64,000 bases of DNA, from assembly GCA_949592205.1 (NCBI GenBank), contig CATIUR010000005.1, positions 88,652,777 through 88,716,776 of the forward strand. The letters run 5' to 3'. The position numbers were made by a program, and so were the translations under genes. How positions within the stretch are numbered: the first letter of the stretch is position 1; each line of letters starts with the position of its first letter. The notes below the pieces were generated by a model. That model searched no databases. It had not been told where the DNA came from and was given only the letters and a program-made list of their open reading frames with translations. Origin of the DNA: Helichrysum umbraculigerum (lineage: Eukaryota > Streptophyta > Magnoliopsida > Asterales > Asteraceae). Below are positions 10,557 through 23,341 of the stretch, in pieces.

Positions 10557-10937
10557 TATAAGTGGCAAAATGAATGGGTCGGGTCGGGTCGGGTCACGGG
10601 TCTAGATGAGTTTGAGTCTAAATGGATCCGGGTCTAGATGAGTCATTTAAAAGAATGGGTCTAAACGGATCCAGGTCAAATGGGTCTCGGGTCGGGTCGG
10701 GTCATCGGGTTTTTACCAAACTTTTTTTTTACTTTGAGTGAAAAATGAAATGAGGTGAAAAAAAAAATATTTACCCGGTAGAACCGTTGGTTAATTGTTA
10801 CACAATTGGAAGCTGTATTGAAATACCCATTTAGACCCATCCAAAAAATGGAGAGGAGACCCAACAAACCCATCCCCTCCTAAATATTAACCAAATTGAC
10901 CCATAATTAACCAATGGGTCTAAAATTGCCACCTCTA
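10557..10937 (+). mobile_element. hAT-type MITE, copy 1 (381 bp)
   Basis: Flanked by a perfect 8 bp duplication AAACTGAG (10549-10556 and 10938-10945). The terminal inverted repeats are TATAAGTGGCAA and TAGAGGTGGCAA. The interior is rich in GGGTCGGGTC and GGGTCTAGATGAG motifs. No coding capacity. Confidence 0.85.
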
Positions 10938-11175
10938 AAACTGAGTGACAATCAAACGTTATGAAATGAGATGGTAAAATGCTATAGTGATTTATGAACA
11001 GCAAAACGTTATAAGTTGAGTAATGTTACGTAGACTTAATTAAATAAATCTAAAAATATGCATAATACATTTATTGAATAATAGAGTTTTTCTCTCCTAA
11101 TCTTGCTGGTTGAATCTAATACATGTCACTCTTATATTTTTTGGTTCACATTGTATTTAGATAATTAGTGGTGTC

Positions 11176-11551
11176 TAGAGGTGGCAATTTTAGACTCATT
11201 GGTTATTTATGGGTCAACTTGGTTAATATTTATGAGATGATGAGTTTGTTGGATCTCCCCCCATTTTTTTGGATGGGTCTAAATGGGTACTTAATATAAC
11301 TTCCAATTGTATAACGATTAACCAACGGGTCTAGCGGGAAATTATTTTTTCCACCTCATTTCATTTTTTTTCATTTTTCACTCAAATAAAAAAAAAGTTT
11401 TGTGAAAACCCGATGGGTCGACCCGACTCGAGACCCATTTGACCCGGACCCGTTTAGACCTATCCTTCTAAATGACTCATCTAGACCCGGACCCATCTAA
11501 ACCCAAACCCATCTAACCCTGTAACCCGACCTATTCATTTTGCCACTTACA
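11176..11551 (-). mobile_element. hAT-type MITE, copy 2, opposite orientation (376 bp)
   Basis: This is an inverted, diverged copy of the MITE at 10557-10937. It begins TAGAGGTGGCAA and ends TTGCCACTTACA. Its flanks GTGGTGTC and GTGTTGCC agree at 6 of 8 positions, so its duplication is older. Confidence 0.8.
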
Positions 11552-11575
11552 GTGTTGCCAATCATTCTCCATATG

Positions 11576-14500
11576 TGTAACACCCTCAAATTTCGGGTTG
11601 CGGAAGCGGTCGGGTCGGGTGTTACCAAATCAAATATCACAGCATAAGATACATAATGAACGACTCTAAATGAGACGTTTGAAAATAGTTATTACATTTC
11701 CCAAAATAAAATGTATACAAGTTGTGAGTTCGCAAAATAATGTCAATACATAATTTGTAATACAAAAGTTATGCAGAGAAATCCCGTTGTTTGAAAATAT
11801 GCGACTCGAGCTAGCATAATCTTGTAGCAATCCTAATCCTGCTGGGCACCTGAGAACACATGCTAAAACGAGTCAGCTATAAAGCTGGTGAGTTCATAGG
11901 ATTGTTAGTTGAAAACATAAAGTGTAAATCCAGTATGTTTTGAAAAGTAGTTCGAAATCCCTGTATTTTGATTTGTATTGTATTAAAGATGTAACACCAA
12001 TGTGTATACATTTCACTAGGTATTTCCTACCCTAAGAGTAGCGGTGTGTACCTAAGTACGTAAGGAAAGAGGCATACCATGCCTAGATATCTATCAGGTA
12101 TAGTGAATCTACAATCGTGAGGCAATACATGCCTAAATACTATCAAGTGTATGACTGCGTCATATCGAGGGTGTGGCAATCCATACCTAGATACCTATCT
12201 AGTATAAGTGAAATAAACCATTGCATGGCAAAACCTGCCTGAGTATAGTCCAAGTAATTGTATGACTACGTCATGTGATGTTGAGTAATAATCGGCATGC
12301 TAATCTGGCATGTAGTGTTGCCTCCGGCAACGTAAATTGTAGTCCTGTAGAACTAATATAAAGCATTTATCCAAATGCTGAGCCAACGATCTCGAGTATA
12401 AGCTCGCCGATCCGTTGCTGAGTATGAGTAACCGTGCAGTCCCGTAGAACTACGATAGAGTATTTAATCAAATACTGAGCTAACGACCTCGCATGAAATC
12501 TCACCGACCCGTTAACTGTTGTGGATCACGAGTATAAGCCCGCCCATCCGTGAGTGTATCGCTTTACCACGAATACGTCCTTGTGCCCACTACAATACCG
12601 TGGCCTCGTTTTGTACCCACTTTATCGTGGCATCGTTGTGTGTCCAATCTGGACATCGTCCGCATTGCTCGTAAGAAAAGTATGTAATTAAGCCGGCTGT
12701 ACCACGACAAGCCAGACTGGTGAAATGTAGAGCCAGCTGTACTACGACAGACTAGCTAAGTAAATGAGAGCCAGCCATACTACGACGCGCCTGACTTAAG
12801 TAGTTATTTTTGTATGTATGTATGCCAATATGCATATGTAAATTGTAAGAAGCACCAAGTGCTTGATATAGTGTACGAGCATTTTTATATATACATATAT
12901 ATAAGTCAAATCTACAAGCACAAGAAATAGTGTATCATGCTACGCATGAAGTAATATATTGTATCTAAATATGTATGTACAATACTTAGATATTAATTGT
13001 ATCACATTGGGCCTAGGTGTGAATAGTCATCACCTAGTTGGTTTGTATTAGTGTAAAGATCCTATACTAACGTTTGTCACTAATGTATACTCCTAGCCTC
13101 AGCCTAGCAAGTATATATGAAGTCCTTGGTTGTTGTTTACTTGGGTACTATTCCAGTTTAGAAGTCCTGGACTGTATTAGCAGTCGTAGTACCGAAAGGG
13201 AAACTAATCCTATAAGAGTCTAGTCGTTGTCCAGTGTAGGTAGAACTAACCAGTTCTAGTATAAGTGATAGTATTGTCCCGTGACAATATGGTCAATGGA
13301 TAGTGATAACTTAATCAAGTCATGTAGTGGTAATTGTGTTCCAACAATCTAACAGTGTACGGTTGTAACCTATCTAGGTTAAGTATTTATACTATCTCAA
13401 AACAGTATGGTGGGTGTAATTCCTAGGTATTACACATTCGTATTTCATGGCAGTAATAAAGATAATTGTGAATTATAAAAGTTTATTTATATAATTCGAA
13501 AAGAGTTATTGAGCATGTGTTTCACCCCGAAAACAGTAAAACAGTTGGAGTAGTGGGGCTATGAAACTCACCTGTTGGAGATAACAATCTCGTGCTACGC
13601 GTGTCGTCACAATGGTAACCTCTTAGTGTCCTAAACATGTGAGGTCATATGGGTAAGATACTAATCGGTTTAACTAAACGTGTCATGACAGTACACTTCT
13701 GTTGTTTAGTTTTAGAATTGTGTACGGCCCGTTTGTGACGGTTTGTAATAATGATAATTCTCAATTAAATCATTATTAAAATTGTTTCGTTGTCTACTTC
13801 CCAAAAATATAGTTTTGTATGTAAGTCATCGTTGTAAAAGGTGTAGTTGTTGTTATGCAAATGTTGAATCGTTGGGCAAAAACTCATTTTGCAGACCAGG
13901 TCAGTTCGGCTCGGTTCGCTGCTCGGTTTGACTCGCAGCTAGGCTCAGTTCGCTGCTCGGTTCGACTCGCAGCTAGGCTCGGTTCGCTGCTCGGTTCGAC
14001 TCGCAGCTAGGCTCGGTTCACTGCTCGGTTCGACTCGCTCGACGAACTGCTGCGATTTTTGAAGTGGGTTTCGAGTTTTAAAACGTTTTTAACCGATTTC
14101 TTGGACATATTCTTGTTGTGTGGACTCAATAACACGTTAATAAACATAAATCAAGTGTTTTAAAGATGTGAAATCGGGTGTTCTTACCAAATGCTCGATT
14201 TCGAGCTCAAAAATGGCGGATCGAGATGATGAAGATGATGGTGATGATGTCCGACTGTTGCTGGTCTCGTTGTTGTTGATGATTCCGAAAATGATGAAGG
14301 TGGTGGTGGTGGATCCGTGATGTAGAGAGGGAGAGAGATAGATGGAGGTGTGTTTGGTGAAATGAAAAACAAAATTGGGGAGGGGAAGAAAAGGGCAGCC
14401 GGCCCATCATTTTTGGTGGGTTTGGTTGTCCCCAATTGTGGTGTTAAATGCCCTTGTTTGCGTACCCGATCGTAAAATAATTAAATTATTTTAAAATCAT

Positions 14501-14801
14501 AATTTTGCTAATATGAAATCGTATATGTTTTTATTCGAAGCATTTTATAAAAATACTTTATTCGAGTTATAAAAATATAACTTTGTTTTGGATTTGTTTG
14601 ACAGATACCTTTCGTATGGTTTCGTCGCCAAAAATACGTTTTAAACAAAACGAATTATGTTCTGAAATAGTTTAATATTTTCCGTGTAAATAATGTTTAT
14701 TTAAAATAATAACACATTATTTAAAGTAAGGCGTACCAAGTACGTGAAATGAAAGTTTTAAATCGGGCGCGAAAATTGACCCTTTGTGACCGGGTGTTAC
14801 A
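11576..14801 (-). repeat. 3' LTR of the gag-only chromovirus (3226 bp)
   Basis: Ends are TGTAACACCC and GGGTGTTACA. This copy keeps the 2067 bp (about 12301-14367) that the other LTR lost, including a 34 bp minisatellite and a GAT/GGT-rich stretch at 14220-14330. Confidence 0.92.
13908..14040 (+). repeat. 34 bp minisatellite, four units
   Basis: Units start at 13908, 13942, 13976 and 14010 and are built from CTCGGTTCG and GACTCGCAGC motifs. The array lies inside the chromovirus 3' LTR. Confidence 0.88.
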
Positions 14802-14826
14802 TTCTCCCCCTGTTAATAAAATTTCG
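14802..14826 (-). promoter_or_regulatory. Polypurine tract of the gag-only chromovirus
   Basis: On the minus strand AACAGGGGGAGAA lies directly before the 3' LTR; this is the usual plus-strand primer of Tekay-type chromoviruses. Confidence 0.85.
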
Positions 14827-15318
14827 TCCCGAAATTTCAAATGAAGTCGTGATCGCGTGGGGTCTGGGGAGAAGTGTTCATACAAGGAGTTCGTTAAATA
14901 GATAGTAGACGTACAATGTCTAGGTCGGGTTTGAAAGCAGTCAATCCATGATTGTGTTGTGGTTTAACATAGTAGTCAGTCACTGACTATGTCATTCATT
15001 CCAGTTTTAGCTATATCGTGGTTACAGGGTAACCATTTACGTGGTAGTCCATCCAGGACTAGATAATTGTCACAAAGTGACCGTTTAGAGAGTAGTCCCA
15101 TCAGGACTGAGTGATTGGTAAACGTTCAGTTTGTCCAGTCTGCTGAAAGCAAACTCTGAGTTTTATGTGGGCCTAGGTTAACTAGCCCTATGATGCATTC
15201 GGCATTAAGTCGGTGAAATGATATCCAGGAGTAGAAGTACACGCTTAGTGTAAACAAAAATTAAGGGTTATGTTTTCGAGGAAGGATGTACCTACATCAT
15301 CGTCGGAATTTGTTCGGT
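14827..15318 (-). other. Internal non-coding sequence, pol missing
   Basis: About 490 bp lie between the polypurine tract and the gag stop. I see no protease, RT, RNase H, integrase or chromodomain motif in any frame. Confidence 0.6.
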
Positions 15319-16317
15319 TCATTCAGAGCCGATCAGGTGAATTTTGCGTTTCTTTGGGCAATTCTTCTTGTAATGCCCTGGTTCTTTGCATTTGAAGCAT
15401 ATCCTTTGTGAGTCGGGATTGGCAGGAACTTTGCAATCCCAGATCTTGTGTCCAAATTGCTGGCATCTTTCACAGGGTAAACCACATGTACCCTCATGAT
15501 GACGTTTACAGCCGTGACAAAATGGTTTGTTCCCCGCATAGCCTCGTTTTTCTTTAGGTTCGGCGGCGTAGGACCTCAAGGGTTCGGGTTGATTTGTTGG
15601 GTTATGACTAGTGCTGGAATCTCCATTCCATTTTCCTTGGTTGTTTTCAGTTGCAGGTGTTCCGCGTCGAACCACCTGTGCCATGAGTTTGTGGGCCATG
15701 CGAACAGCATCGTGAATAGTGGCGGGTTTAGAGGCGGTGACCATTCCCTCAATTTGTAACAGAAGTCCTCCGATGTACCTTTTGATTCGTTGGTGTTCAG
15801 GGTTCACCAAGGTTGGGCAAAGAAGTGCCAGTTGGTTAAAACGATTGGTGTATGCCATGATATCGTTGTCCTTTACGGTGAGATGCCAAAGTTCATTCTC
15901 GAGTTTGTACAGTTCCTCACGGGGACAATACTCGTCCCTCATGATTCGTTTCAGTTCCTCCCAAGGAAGTTTGTAAGCGGTGTCGACCCCTATAGTTTGA
16001 GCGTAGGAATTCTACCAGGTGAGGGCATTACCCTGGAGAGTGTAGGTGGAGTATTTGACTTTGTCGTCGTCGGGGCAGTTGCAAATGTGGAATACCGATT
16101 CCATTTTCTCGATCCATCGGATTAATCCGACAGCCCTTTCAGTTCCAGCGAAATTTAGTGGCTCACAGCTCAGGAAATCCTTATAGGTGCAGGGTCGTGC
16201 TCGGTTTCGTGTAGCTAGAGCTTCAGCCACTCTTTGATCAGCAAATTGGTCGCGTTCAGCTTGGGTGTATGTTTGTCGTTTAGGCGGCATGATTCTTGAA
16301 TAAGAATGAAACGACAA
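15319..16317 (-). pseudogene. Chromovirus gag with three zinc knuckles, one nonsense codon
   Basis: The frame opens at 16317 with a basic, Arg-rich N-terminus. A capsid-type gag domain follows (FLSCEPLNFAGTERAVG, WIEKMESVF, then EYCPREELYKLENELWHL). The nucleocapsid has two standard CX2CX4HX4C knuckles (CERCQQFGHKIWDC, CFKCKEPGHYKKNC) and an upstream variant (CHGCKRHHEGTC). A TAG at 16012-16014 interrupts the frame in the capsid domain; the next methionine in phase is at 15942 and the frame is otherwise open to 15319. Gag would package the RNA. With the stop, only a truncated or re-initiated product could form. No pol is fused or adjacent. Confidence 0.88.
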
Positions 16318-17333
16318 GGCGTGAGATCTTTATTCAAAGATGATGATTATTACGGTAACATGAATAGTTCACTTGAGTTTTAAATTGAGGGACACGGGAT
16401 CCTATGATCCTTGATGTTGAAGTTTTGATATTGTGAGTGACAGACGTATTTCTGCCCTTTTGTGGTGTTGATACAACAATTTAAGTCGAGTTAACCTTAG
16501 TTAAGTTGTCATGAATTTCATGTTTCTCCGAGTGTTGTGACCAATTTGGTTGTAGTTTCAATGTGTAGTCGTAATGATGACCAAATTGTGTACCTAGAGT
16601 AGTCAGTCAAGACTATGTTGTTGTGTGTAGTCCAATGGACAATAGTGTAGTACTCTAGTAACGAATTTTATGTGGTCATTTTATGCCGGTGAGTGTGACA
16701 CTTCGTGTCCAGTAGTGTAGGTCGTATATACATATATGGTGTACACGTAACTTTACAAGTATACGCGCGTAGTAAGAGTCAGGTGTGGCACCTCGTGCCC
16801 AGTTATGTAAGTGTATATGTATATATATAAATTGTACATGTAAATATAACAAGTCTACATGTATATTGGAAGTAGCACCAACGTGCCGATTGCAGTATTA
16901 ACATACTGTGTAATGCAGCACCAAGTTCTTTGTGTTGTTCAAGTGTAGCCCTAAGGCAAAAACGCTTTGAAGGGTCGAAATTTCTCAATTGTAGCGCGAT
17001 GGCTAACACCGAGGTGTTGATTCGTGATGATCTAAACGATCAAGTTGTGTTTTAGGTAATTTTTGGTGGACTTAGTCAACTCTAATCCAATGGTAACCAG
17101 TATGGTCAAAGTTGAAAATCTTGTTGGTTTGCTTTAAAATTTTGTGAATGTTTAGCATGTGTGGGTTTCCATCCCAATAGATAATGTTTAAACCTCCTTC
17201 CCGAGGTTCAGTGATAGTGTGATATTCCCCTACGCGTATATGTGGAGAAAGTGTTGAGTCGTGATGGTGAAGAAGACGACTATGTGCCTCTTCGCGAGTA
17301 TTTGATGATACATTGGAGTTGGTTATATATACT

Positions 17334-17407
<74 letters not shown>

Positions 17408-17690
17408 GTAGAAGTATTACACAGACAAGGCCTATCAATATATACCTACAGTACATATAATAGCCTAGAGAGTCTAGCACATAACAATCAGAGTCAACTA
17501 GTGCATTCCTGATCCAGTATAACCCCTTTCAGATGTCACATCATCTTTATTTAATTGTACATAGTTAGCTACGCTATGTTAAATTAAACTCGTATTACGT
17601 GATCCCTGAACCATTTATACCTAATGAGGAATACTGCCTAGCGGTCATAGTCTAGGCCCACTAAATGCAACCTAGTTCACTATAACCTTA
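16318..17690 (-). other. Leader of the gag-only chromovirus with (TA)n at 17337-17406
   Basis: Non-coding sequence between primer site and gag. It contains a 70 bp TA microsatellite. The part next to the primer site (about 17540-17690) resembles 37450-37595 of the coding-less chromovirus, so it may hold a conserved packaging signal. No ORF is convincing. Confidence 0.7.
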
Positions 17691-17703
17691 GGCTCTGATA
17701 CCA
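17691..17703 (-). promoter_or_regulatory. Primer binding site, initiator Met tRNA type
   Basis: TGGTATCAGAGCC on the minus strand, three bases from the 5' LTR end. Confidence 0.92.
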
Positions 17704-17706
17704 ATC

Positions 17707-18865
17707 TGTAACACCCTCAAATTTCGGGTTGCGGAAGCGGTCGGGTCGGGTGTTACCGAATCAAATATCACAGCATAAGATACATAATGAACGACTCTAA
17801 ATGAGACGTTTGAAAATAGTTATTACATTTTCCAAAATAAAATGTATACAAGTTGTGAGTTCGCAAAATAATGTCAATACAAAATTTGTAATACAAAAGT
17901 TATGCAGAGAAATCCCGTTGTTTAAAATATGCGACTCGAGCTAGCATAATCTTGTAGCAATCCTAATCTTGCTGGGCACCTGAGAACACATGCTAAAACG
18001 AGTCAGCTATAAAGCTGGTGAGTTCATAGGATTGTTAGTTGAAAACATAAAGTGTAAATCCAGTATGTTTTGAAAAGTAGTTCGAAATCCCTGTATTTTG
18101 ATTTGTATTGTATTAAAGATGTAACACCAATGTGTATGTATTTCACTAGGTATTTCCTACCCTAAGAGTAGCGGTGTGTACCTAAGTACGTAAGGAAAGA
18201 GGCATACCATGCCTAGATATCTATCAGGTATAGTGAGTCTACAATCGTGAGGCAATACATGCCTAAATACTATCAAGTGTATGACTGTGTCATATCGAGG
18301 GTGTGGCAATCCATGCCTAGATACCTATCTAGTATAAGTGAAATAAACCATTGCGTGGCAAAACCTGCCTGAGTATAGTCCAAGTAATTGTATGACTACG
18401 TCATGTGATGTTGAGTAATAATCGGCATGCCAACAAAATTGGGGAGGGGAAGAAAAGGGCAGCCGGCCCATCATTTTTGGTGGGTTTGGTTGTCCCCAAT
18501 TGTGGTGTTAAATGCCCGTGTTTGAGTACCCGATCGTAAAATAATTAAATTATTTTAAAATCATAATTTTGCTAATACGAAATCGTATATGTTTTTATTC
18601 GAAGCATTTTATAAAAATACTTTATTCGAGTTATAAAAATATAACTTTGTTTTGGATTTGTTTGACATATACCTTTCGTATGGTTTCGTCGCCAAAAATA
18701 CGTTTTAAACAAAACGAATTATGTTCTGAAATAGTTTAATATTTTCCGTGTAAATAATGTTTATTTAAAATAATAACACATTATTTAAAGTAAGGCGTAC
18801 CAAGTACGTGAAATGAAAGTTTTAAATCGGGCGCGAAAATTGACCATTTGTAACCGGGTGTTACA
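17707..18865 (-). repeat. 5' LTR of the gag-only chromovirus, deleted (1159 bp)
   Basis: It matches the 3' LTR at both ends but lacks 2067 bp, with the junction near 18431. The lost part includes the minisatellite and most of U3, so the promoter of this copy is probably gone. Confidence 0.92.
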
Positions 18866-18915
18866 ATATGCATAATCTTTTTAAATTTAAGTAAATGTAA
18901 AGTTAATGTGAATAA

Positions 18916-19115
18916 GGGGTTTTCTAAAGCCACCCCCAGAATTACTGGGGGATACCCCTGGCCATTTGACTCCCGTGCAGTACTTTTTCAGTCCAGTTTT
19001 ATTTAAGATCGGTTCCAGTTTCAGTCCCAGTTCAGTAAAGATGTGATTAATTAGATGGGTCAGGAGGTAAAAGATAGAAAAAAGTGGGCCATGGGGGGTA
19101 TCTATAGCAAGGCCT
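18916..19115. mobile_element. Mutator-like MITE (200 bp)
   Basis: Perfect 9 bp duplication TGTGAATAA (18907-18915 and 19116-19124). Imperfect terminal inverted repeats share GG, TT, CTA, AG and ACCCCC in order. Non-coding. Confidence 0.75.
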
Positions 19116-19599
19116 TGTGAATAAATGTGAGGTCTAAGACTCTAAGCGTAGACACAACGAAGGCTATTCAAATGTCAACTATATTCTCATCATTGTCTCT
19201 AGCTTAGAGGCCCATTAATAGAGGACATGTACGTATAAAAAAATATATATACTCCGTACGTAGTCTTTAAACGTCTTTAAATGTAATTAATGAGATGAAC
19301 TATTTATAGTAGTAGGTTATATACTTATATGTGTAATGCAAATATGAAATGAAAATTTATTGAAATTTGCTGAGGAAAATATGTGATTAACAGTTACGTA
19401 GTACTAAAAAACAAATGAATATTTGGGTCATTCACTAGAGCCGCTTCATATATTTTAATGGAGCACGACTGAATCCCCCACAAGGTCCAATATTGCCGAG
19501 CAAATCACCTCCATCACATATACCAGAACATTGGAGCCGGAACTCACGCGGATTAAGTCTTAACGTTGTGAGTCATGCGTTTCATTGGTGGTAGATACA

Positions 19600-19690
19600 T
19601 TTGCGATAAATAATACTCATGGCAGGTTTTGAATCCATGACCTGAAGAAAGTTATGGACTGATTTTACCGCTAGACTATGTAGTTGATGA
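19600..19690 (-). mobile_element. Possible tRNA-derived SINE head
   Basis: On the minus strand an A-box-like TAGTCTAGCGGT (19668-19679) is followed by a B-box-like GGATTCAAAACC (19625-19636). No clear poly-A end or duplication was found. Confidence 0.35.
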
Positions 19691-20082
19691 TTATAAATAG
19701 CAAACAAATGATATATATTATGTAGAGCATTGTTTTGTATAGTTTCATATATGGATGTGAAAATTGAATGCGTAATTTTACCAATAAGTAAATGCGTTTA
19801 TGTTTTTCATATCATGTACGTGTAGTTATGACAAGTTTGAGTGTGTGAATAACTTCGTTTGATAAATAATAGCTTCCATTATGAGAATTGAACTTCTAGT
19901 GTAATGAAATCTAGTTTTCTTTATTTAGTGTAAGTAAGTTATTAGTTGATCGATAGAGTTACTATATTAGGGTTGCGAATAATAACGTTTTTCCATCTTT
20001 TATATTCTAAGGTTAAGGTAACGTTGAGAATCCTTTATAAGTGTTTAACATTTTATAAGTTTTAATACAATTAAATGAAGGA

Positions 20083-20318
20083 GAATGCTAATCATATCAT
20101 AGCCTTTAGGGCTATGTAAGGACTATGGTTTAGGTTTCTACATTTAGCATTTTAAACTATGTTGAATTAATTACAAAGTATAAGTTTTATTTTTTAATAC
20201 CGACTTTCCTTATTTAAATCTGCAAAAAAGTGTTTACTAATGATAACTTTGAGTTATAAATATAGAATTAAGTTAAATATAGTAAACCAAATCATAGCCG
20301 CTATGGTTAGCATTGTTC
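20083..20318. mobile_element. Imperfect inverted repeat, possible MITE
   Basis: The left end (GAATGCTAATCATA) and the right end read in reverse (CAATGCTAACCATAGC) match. The duplication is unclear, so the class is not assigned. Confidence 0.4.
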
Positions 20319-20888
20319 TTAAAAAGAATACTCCATAATTGAATGAATGAATCATCGAGTAGTAACGGCTCATGTTTGTCTTTTAGATCAACTTAGGCTC
20401 GAATAAAATTTCCTATCATCCAAAAAGATACTATTAAAAGATGGGGTCATATACGACCAGATTACAAACCATCTTCCGTTTCTTTTTGTTTTTTCTGTCG
20501 GGTGTTCCAAACTATCAAAGTAGAGGTTCATTAGATTTAACCAAACCAAACAAAAGAGACCAATTGATTTTTGATTTCTATAAATTGAACTTGAACTTTC
20601 TAGTTTTTAATTAAAAACCGAACAAAATATAATGAAATAGCACGAGTAAGAAACCAATGTATTTCACGGGTTCCCCGCGTTCTGTATATAAGTTCTTTCG
20701 AAATTATCTTCTTCTTTTCATGGATTAGCATCTCAGGGTCCTTTGATGGGGCATAAAGAAGTTGTCTTTTGCATCAAACCAATACAACAAGGATTAGCTC
20801 TGCCGAAGAAAAAGGATCAACTCAGCTATTCGAATCGAACCTAAATGAAAATAACATGGAAAGTCTTTTTCTTACAATTTAATTTCTT

Positions 20889-20989
<101 letters not shown>

Positions 20990-21701
20990 ACTCAATACAT
21001 TCACTCGATCAAAAGCATAAAAATTAAACATATTTAATCCATTAACTACCCTGATAATCACCCCATGTTAAAGTGTTTCTTGACATGTATAAGATTTTCA
21101 ACATATGGGATAGAAACTGCAATAAATACAAAGTATGAGGGGTAAACTTGAGTTTCCAATATTTTTTATAAAAGGATAGGAGAGGGTCCTTAACTCTATA
21201 TGGTGTAGGGGTGGGTGGGGTTATGCTCTACCAGGACCGGCACTGGCCGGTGGGGTAATTTAATTACGTCACGTGAATTTCAATGCCAAATGTTTTCATT
21301 AAATAATCAAAATAATACTTCATATAAATAAAAAAACATAAATATTGAAAGTTAATTGTATAGTTAATAATTGCTAGATGTCAAGTTATCTGAAGCTAAC
21401 AAATATTGGATGCTAATGTCAATGTGTTAATAATATCACATAATATTCAATTTTATTATTATTAGTAAAGTAGAAAGTAGATGTCGTAAGTTTATTGGTT
21501 GATAATTAACAACAAATTTTTATTGATAACGTCAACCCTATAATCTAATTTAATATAACATTTAAGATCATAGATCAACTCATCTATAATATCTGTATGA
21601 TGAAAGTATATGTAGCAGATATATAGCTTTTAAGTTTACCATATGACAACATACAAAAGATCTTTTTTTACCTTTAAAATGAAGCTAATATTGAGATATT
21701 A

Positions 21702-22041
21702 CTCTCTCCCTTCTAATTTTACGGTACACTTTTCTTTTTCTCAATATCCTAGTTTTTTTTTTGCGAAAAACAAAAATTATATAAATAAAAAGTATTCTTC
21801 ATCAATATGTTGAAGAAGACTTTAAAAGATACATAGACATGACTTCAATGGAGTGCCTAAACCAAATGACCTAACAAGAAATAAATAAAGAGTATTCTTC
21901 ATCGCAATTGAAAGACAATACCTAATTTATCGTTCACTTACACAAATGAAAGACATGACTCAATATCCTAATTTATCGTTCACTTACACAAATAATAAGG
22001 AGCCCTATCTAGGCCATACCCGGTCTTTGAGACGGATGGAG
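21702..22041. mobile_element. Diverged Stowaway-type MITE (340 bp)
   Basis: TA duplications flank ends that read CTCTCTCCCTTCTAA on the left and, in reverse, CTCCATCCGTCTCAAA on the right. Both are degenerate forms of the CTCCCTCCGT terminus. Confidence 0.55.
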
Positions 22042-22193
22042 TATTAATTTCGAAGAGTTTAAAGTATATTATATTAAGAAATAGCATTATAATTTCTAAC
22101 ATTACTTTACTATGTTAATGTCAATACTTTCGTTTGTATACAAGCAATCAAGCCAATTAATAATGAAAAGTCACATATTTTATATGCATTTCT

Positions 22194-22570
22194 TCATTGA
22201 AAAGGGTATATGCACAAATAAATACATGAGAAGTAAAATATTAAAGACATCTTAGTGAAATTTTTTAATTTAAATAAAATAAAACAAGGTAGATGAGGAT
22301 AAAAGGGTAGCCGCTTGAAGTTTAAATGTTGTGCCATGTGTGGCATGAATAGAGTGAGATGGCATTGAATTGAATCATAAAGGGTAAAGTAGTAATTTAT
22401 GCATCCAAATAATAATGGCATAAATTACAAACACGCTTGGATCGCATACATACATGACACCCCACAACAACCAATGTCTTTACACTAATTATAAATCGTC
22501 CCAAATATTTGATGGAGGGAGGTGGGTAGAAATAAATCGATGCACTTGTCCTTTTCTTTAAGTTTATTTT
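22194..22570. other. Non-coding sequence, nothing recognised
   Basis: AT-rich sequence between the Stowaway-like MITE and the Helitron end. I see no gene. Confidence 0.5.
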
Positions 22571-22577
22571 TAGTTAA

Positions 22578-22607
22578 ACTAGATATTCATGTCCGTGCGA
22601 TGCACGG
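22578..22607 (-). mobile_element. Helitron-like 3' terminus
   Basis: On the minus strand a 6 bp stem hairpin (CCGTGC, loop ATC, GCACGG) is followed by 10 bases and CTAGT, with T at the insertion side. This is the hallmark Helitron 3' end; the 5' TC end was not located. Confidence 0.55.
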
Positions 22608-22675
22608 GTCTTACTTTTACTAATTTATTCTATGTAAATGGATAAATCGAGGTAACATATCCAAATTGATTGGGA

Positions 22676-22815
22676 TTTTTTTTTTAGAACGGCAATTAAA
22701 CGACCTCTTCCACATATATGTACAATTCACATAACATATACATTATGGCTCTACCAAGACTCGAACCACAACCTCTTGGTTAATGGGTTCCCCTATCGCT
22801 ACGCTAAAGGTCCTT
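22676..22815 (-). mobile_element. Short tRNA-derived SINE
   Basis: On the minus strand there is an A-box-like TAGCGTAGCGAT (about 22797-22808) and a B-box GGTTCGAGTC (22758-22767) at tRNA spacing, ending in a poly-A tract (poly-T at 22676-22684 on the plus strand). Confidence 0.55.
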
Positions 22816-23208
22816 AGGTATTGAGGTTCTTCTATTGGTTGTACAAACGGTACTTAATGAAAACGGGTTGCATGAAGTTGACGTGCTAGATTTAATTCTA
22901 ATCTTAATAGTTTCATGTTAAACTTATAATCACTTTAAATGTTTATTGACTTTATAATTTAATGGTCTTGAATTGTATTATTATAAAACTAAATATTCGA
23001 CATAGTTGTGAAAATGAAAACCGATCATTTTTGCTCGTATAGAACGTGTTTGCATCAACGCAAGTCTAATAAACTCGGTTACCTATGTTTTATACTTTTA
23101 AATCACTACAACCATTTTAAACATATTGAATGTGTTGAGGTCATCGTAGGTTCAATTTACTGTGTGATTTTCCTTTTAATATTACTGAATTATGCTACTT
23201 TTTAAGTA

Positions 23209-23272
23209 TCGACAACTAACGATGAGACTAATAAGTTCAAGTTAAAGTTCATTAAGCCAACTTGAGAATGAA

Positions 23273-23341
<69 letters not shown>

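Larger units (their letters stand above)
11576..18865 (-). mobile_element. Gag-only chromovirus (Tekay-like) LTR retrotransposon
   Basis: Perfect 5 bp duplication ATATG at 11571-11575 and 18866-18870. In minus orientation the order is 5' LTR (17707-18865), PBS for initiator Met tRNA (17691-17703), long leader, gag (15319-16317), polypurine tract (14802 onward) and 3' LTR (11576-14801). No protease, RT or integrase is present between gag and the polypurine tract, so the copy depended on an autonomous relative. By eye the shared first 725 bp of the two LTRs differ at about a dozen positions, so insertion was fairly recent. Confidence 0.93.

Noticed and set aside
14184..14435. His/Pro-rich ORFs in the chromovirus LTR
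   Set aside because: Come from a GAT/GGT-rich non-coding stretch seen in all related LTRs.
17242..17480. ORFs with Ile/Tyr runs over TA tracts (also 20845-21061)
   Set aside because: Translation of (TA)n microsatellites.
20640..20830. Possible organelle-derived segment (more GC-rich, no TE features)
   Set aside because: No chloroplast or mitochondrial gene could be recognised; left unassigned.
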